The notes under the pieces were generated by a model. It did not search any database. It was given only the letters and a program-made list of their open reading frames with translations, and was not told the DNA's origin. This document shows, piece after piece, positions 8,055 to 10,773 of a DNA stretch of 10,773 bases (positions are counted from its first letter, which is position 1; every line of letters begins with the position of its first letter). Source of the DNA: Terriglobus sp. GTDB taxonomy: Bacteria > Acidobacteriota > Terriglobia > Terriglobales > Acidobacteriaceae. The DNA is taken from the NCBI GenBank assembly GCA_023265355.1, contig JAHFTZ010000035.1, forward strand, positions 1-10,773, given 5' to 3'. The position numbers and the translations under genes are program-made.

Positions 8055-8770
8055 TAAATCCTCTCCAGGCTGACTAGATCTGCAGCGGCCGTGAGGATGC
8101 TGCGTTGTAGTATCCGGAGACCCGAACCGAGTTCCGTCTCATAGCAGACAAAAAGAACGGCGACGAGAACAGAGAGAAAACATACGGTCCACAGCAGACG
8201 CCGCGTCCAGGTATCCGCTGCGCGGACGGCTGGAGGTGGCGTATCGACGGTTTGGTGAAGGCCAAGATGTGCGTTGCCGCGGATACGCTGAATGCGCTCC
8301 CGAGCTTGTCTTACAAGAGCGTGCAGTTCTCCACTGTCTCCCAGTGCATAACGTCCCCGATAGCCAAGCAGGAGGCAGAGGCAATGGACCTCGAGAACGT
8401 CTGCCACCTCACTTGAATCCTGTTGCGCCAGACACGACCGCATATTTCGAAAGAAAGTCTCGCCAGCGAGATGGCCACCGAAGAGTTCTTCCTGGAGTGG
8501 ACGTCCCGCCCAATCGGCGAAGACTGGATCCTGTACGTTAAGCACGCTTTCGTCCAGAAATGCCACAGTGGCGAATACGGATGTCTGTATGCCTTCGTTC
8601 GTGTAGCCAAGGCTACGAGCCTGCTGCATGGCATGTTGCAACAACTGCCGAATCTCGCTGCGGAAGACCGAGGCGTTATCTGCCCGTTGCAGTCTGAAGC
8701 GAACGCGTACGATCGCGGTGAAGACCTCTTGAAGCGAGGAAGCCAGGCTCGCCACACGCACCGGATTCAT
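8054..8770 (-). CDS. tssL: TssL (DotU/IcmH-like) short form, T6SS inner-membrane complex subunit
   Basis: A 238-residue C-tail-anchored protein that joins TssM in the T6SS membrane complex and contacts the baseplate. The cytoplasmic DotU domain (about 1-170) carries the family hallmarks FATVAFLDE (66-74), DWAGRPLQEELFG (86-98) and LGYRGRY (135-141). A Pro-containing linker (177-186) leads to one membrane segment (about 191-210), and only about 28 residues follow outside. There is no OmpA-type peptidoglycan-binding domain, so this is the short form. The ATG overlaps the tssK stop as ATGA. No strong ribosome site is visible before it, suggesting coupling to tssK translation. The stop TAG shares its final base with the GTG start of tssM. 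Identity is secure from motifs and from position between tssK and tssM. Confidence 0.97.
   Translation of the reverse strand: MNPVRVASLASSLQEVFTAIVRVRFRLQRADNASVFRSEIRQLLQHAMQQARSLGYTNEGIQTSVFATVAFLDESVLNVQDPVFADWAGRPLQEELFGGHLAGETFFRNMRSCLAQQDSSEVADVLEVHCLCLLLGYRGRYALGDSGELHALVRQARERIQRIRGNAHLGLHQTVDTPPPAVRAADTWTRRLLWTVCFLSVLVAVLFVCYETELGSGLRILQRSILTAAADLVSLERI
8060..8066 (-). promoter_or_regulatory. Shine-Dalgarno GGAGAGG for the GTG start of tssM
   Basis: On the minus strand GGAGAGG sits 5 nt before the GTG at 8054, inside the last codons of tssL. It supports this GTG and indicates coupled translation of tssL and tssM. Confidence 0.75.
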
Positions 8771-10122
8771 AGCGAAGACTCAACAATGGTTGTAAGGGTG
8801 AACTCGGTCTCTCCCAATTCCTTTGACAAGTACACGCCAACATTGCGGGTCTGCAGGATATGCTCCCAGCATGCTCCGGAGGTATCGATGGAGTAATAGT
8901 GCATATCTGGCTCCGCACGGATCGATGTGGGTGGTACCGAAAGATGGGTGAGTGCCATGCCGGGCAGAGCGCGCTTGACTAATTCCGGTACGAAGCGAGC
9001 GGAACAGACTTTCGTGAGGAGTGGAACGAGCCGCAACTGCTCCGATTCGGCGATGGAAGAGCGAACTCCGAGTATCCATCGAGCGCGCCTCAGGCAGCGC
9101 TCATCCGCCACCGGGGCCTGATAGAAATAAGGGCCTGCGGGAGTGAAGTCCAGCAGGATAGTATTCGTAGGGACGACGATCTCCAGGTGATGGCGAATGT
9201 AAGTATTCAGGGCCTGGAAGCCAGCACCAGGATCGCGATGGTCATATTCCGGCAGCAAGCGTGGGTCGGAATCAACTGCGAAGGTGGAGAGCGCGCCAGC
9301 CAGCCTGGAAAGTTCCAAAAAACAATCTGCTGGATGTGCATGGCGCGTGTGGATGAGATGACGCAGGGGAGGTAGAGCGCTGTGCAGTGAATGAAGGAAC
9401 CAGTAGTTCGCGATGTCGAGCGCCGACACTCCCGGCTCGAATCTCTGAGCCCGCTGCGAGCCCCGCAGGATGATTTCGCTCTTGTCCCCGATCGTTTGAA
9501 GAAGTCTTTGCAGCAGGAGCATAAGCGTTTCACTTGCACTAATGCGCAGGCAGGCGGGAATAAACTCTTCGTCGTACCGCAGGGTGCCGCGGGTATCGCG
9601 AAGAATCCGAGCCAGTGGCAGGACCAGAAGCTGTGGCGTGATTTCGCTGGCTGTCACGATGGAGATGTTCTTGTGGGCCAGTGCGACTTCACGCTCATCA
9701 ATGCCATTCGTCTCGTCTCGCAGCACATGCGTTTTGCTCAAATACCGCGCTTCGGCTGAAGCGTCCGTCTGCTGAGTATCGTATCCATCGTTTTTGCGTG
9801 CGGGAACAGCAAGAAACAGCAAAAGCTCCGTCGAAGAGCTGGGAAACAACTTGGCAATGTTGCGTAGCGGAGGAGCGGAATCAGATGCAGGCATATCGAA
9901 GGCAAGGCCATCTGAAAAAACGCCCGTGGCAAAAAGAACGGACGCGATCCCGTTTCCGATCGCTTTCTGATCGAGTTCAAGGTGGAGCAGACCCCACGGA
10001 TCGCGCCAAAGACTATTCGCAAGGAAAGCGATGGAGTCTTCGTAATACCTGCTCTGTGTCTGGAAATGATGCGGTGCAAGGTACATACCCTCCGACCACA
10101 CCAGACGCGAAAGAAATTTCAT
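8767..10122 (-). CDS. tssK: TssK T6SS baseplate subunit
   Basis: At 451 residues it is the usual length for TssK, the cytoplasmic trimeric baseplate protein that connects the TssFG wedges to the TssLM membrane complex. The N-terminus has the family signature: V-W-S-E-G-M-Y-L-A-P-H-H-F-Q at 8-21 (canonically W-x-E-G-M-x-L-x-P-Q-H-F-Q; here the Gln before HF is His). This N-terminal part is the shell domain known to bind the wedge; the C-terminal domain is the one that binds the membrane complex. No membrane segment is seen. The ATG at 10122 is preceded on the minus strand by a modest AGG-type ribosome site (TTAGGTCGTT then ATG). It is the first gene of the minus-strand run and faces the divergent intergenic region, so the promoter for tssKLM should lie within 10123-10351 or beyond. 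Confidence 0.98.
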   Translation of the reverse strand: MKFLSRLVWSEGMYLAPHHFQTQSRYYEDSIAFLANSLWRDPWGLLHLELDQKAIGNGIASVLFATGVFSDGLAFDMPASDSAPPLRNIAKLFPSSSTELLLFLAVPARKNDGYDTQQTDASAEARYLSKTHVLRDETNGIDEREVALAHKNISIVTASEITPQLLVLPLARILRDTRGTLRYDEEFIPACLRISASETLMLLLQRLLQTIGDKSEIILRGSQRAQRFEPGVSALDIANYWFLHSLHSALPPLRHLIHTRHAHPADCFLELSRLAGALSTFAVDSDPRLLPEYDHRDPGAGFQALNTYIRHHLEIVVPTNTILLDFTPAGPYFYQAPVADERCLRRARWILGVRSSIAESEQLRLVPLLTKVCSARFVPELVKRALPGMALTHLSVPPTSIRAEPDMHYYSIDTSGACWEHILQTRNVGVYLSKELGETEFTLTTIVESSL

Positions 10123-10351
10123 AACGACCTAACTGAGCTCACACCGGGCATTTCTTCGCTTTCTTCAATCAACAAGATCGGTGAGAAATCCCTTTATGGC
10201 GCGTGCCGTTCGATTTCATGACGACAATGGGAATAACACGGCTCGAACAGGTTTTATTCCCACAGCAAGTTTCGCTCTCTTTGCCCATTCCCGATTTGCT
10301 GGGCTCTTGCAAAGAAAACAGGCTTGGCGTCAGAAAGGTAAGTGAGCCACT
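10123..10351. promoter_or_regulatory. Divergent intergenic region between tssK and an unknown + strand gene
   Basis: These 229 bp separate two genes read away from each other and should hold promoters for both tssKLM and the rightward gene. No convincing -35/-10 pair could be assigned by eye on either strand. The clearest structure is the inverted repeat at 10228-10262. The minus-strand open frame starting at 10531 that crosses this region is taken as a shadow of the rightward gene. Confidence 0.6.
10228..10262. promoter_or_regulatory. Perfect 9-bp inverted repeat, candidate operator
   Basis: TGGGAATAA (10228-10236) and its exact complement TTATTCCCA (10254-10262) are separated by 17 nt, with centres 26 bp apart. 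The element is about 106 bp from the tssK start and 90 bp from the rightward start. A partial third copy, ATTCCC at 10287-10292, lies 31 bp from the same hexamer in the right arm, about three helical turns. This fits a dimeric regulator site serving both directions, but the regulator is unknown. Confidence 0.45.
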
Positions 10352-10773
10352 ATGAAATTCCGAAGCGATGATGATATTTCCTTGCCGGAAGATCCAACCA
10401 GCAGGCGATCCGTGACACCTGAAGGAGCAACAGGCGTATTGGCTCCTCTTTCGGGAACGCCTGGGCAGAACGAACGGAATCAAGATGAGATTGCAACTCT
10501 TCTGCGTGATGAGAATTTGCTTGCCGCGCATGCAGCCGATCAGCCGAGAATCGAGCAGACCGAACCTACTCTCCGGGATCGCGCGCTCTTACCTGCAGAT
10601 GCGCCGCTCACGAAACCTGTGGACCTCACTGGAGTATTTCGCATGGTTCCAGCGGTAGCTACAAATGATCAGGCGACGGATATTGGGGAGAATGGAAATA
10701 AAGCTGCACCTAGCTCAATGGCCTGCACATCTCTTTCCCCGAGCAGCCATTCTTCGGGCGAGGTGAAAGGAAC
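10352..10773 (+). CDS. Hypothetical protein, 5' part only (runs off the right edge)
   Basis: An open frame of 140 codons without a stop before the window ends. The protein start (MKFRSDDDISLPEDPTSR) is polar, acidic and rich in Pro, Ser, Thr, Ala and Gln, with no signal peptide or membrane segment, so it looks like a disordered cytoplasmic N-terminus. TGV occurs twice, in ATGVLAPLSG (26-35) and DLTGVFRMVPA (90-100). The second loosely recalls the G-E-F-T-R-M-F type motif that I remember from acidobacterial proteins. An in-frame TGA at 10343 closes the frame upstream, so ATG 10352 is the first possible start. Its ribosome site is weak: AGAAAGG at 10332-10338 is 13 nt away. A GTG at codon 21 (10412) is an alternative. 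It is divergent from tssK, so a T6SS role is possible, but no family is recognised and no function is claimed. Confidence 0.62.
   Translation, partial: MKFRSDDDISLPEDPTSRRSVTPEGATGVLAPLSGTPGQNERNQDEIATLLRDENLLAAHAADQPRIEQTEPTLRDRALLPADAPLTKPVDLTGVFRMVPAVATNDQATDIGENGNKAAPSSMACTSLSPSSHSSGEVKG

Noticed and set aside
10228..10243. Sigma-54-like -24/-12 spacing (TGG...GC with the two dinucleotides 12 bp apart)
   Set aside because: Only the invariant GG and GC match; the flanking CAC and TT positions do not, and the sequence is better explained as the left arm of the inverted repeat.
10169..10531. Minus-strand open frame of 120 codons spanning the tssK upstream region
   Set aside because: It lies antisense to the rightward gene, its product resembles no family, and the rightward frame stays open to the edge with more protein-like composition. 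Treated as a shadow.
1..10773. CRISPR array, tRNA, insertion sequence or integrase
   Set aside because: No regularly spaced repeats, cloverleaf-like sequence, terminal inverted repeats or transposase motifs were found; genes are tightly packed and intact.

Overview
The window is part of a type VI secretion system (T6SS) locus in a moderately GC-rich Gram-negative bacterium. TssK, TssL and TssM are recognised from their own motifs. The protein style suggests an acidobacterium-like host: a kinase opening M-K-x-I-G-R-Y-x-I, a long helical-repeat stalk and a PEGA-like outer domain, next to a divergent T6SS. That taxonomic guess rests on recalled family resemblance and could be wrong.

Layout. Bases 18-4587 (+ strand) hold a three-gene, translationally coupled signalling cassette: a transmembrane Ser/Thr protein kinase with about seven helical repeats, an exported TPR-like protein, and a complete PP2C-family phosphatase. 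The genes overlap by 4 nt at both junctions (ATGA and GTGA). Bases 4629-10122 (- strand) hold tssK-tssL-tssM, read right to left, with a 4-nt overlap between tssK and tssL and a 1-nt overlap between tssL and tssM. The two blocks converge on a 41-nt gap. Bases 10123-10351 are a divergent intergenic region with a perfect 9-bp inverted repeat near its middle. From 10352 a + strand gene of unknown function runs off the right edge.

How they fit together. TssK is the baseplate adaptor that docks on the membrane complex. TssL (short, one membrane anchor) and TssM (three predicted membrane segments and a large periplasmic part) form the inner-membrane complex. The kinase and phosphatase look like an opposed pair controlling T6SS assembly after translation, analogous to PpkA/PppA of Pseudomonas. 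The kinase architecture differs from PpkA, and no FHA protein, TagF or TagQRST gene is visible here. The exported repeat protein sits between kinase and phosphatase and could be a periplasmic partner of the kinase's outer domain; this is inference.

Most worth a second look: the kinase/exported-repeat-protein pair as a possible envelope-sensing module, the eroded nucleotide-binding motifs in TssM, the inverted repeat in the divergent promoter region, and the unrecognised gene at the right edge. No tRNA, rRNA, CRISPR array, insertion sequence or integrase was seen.
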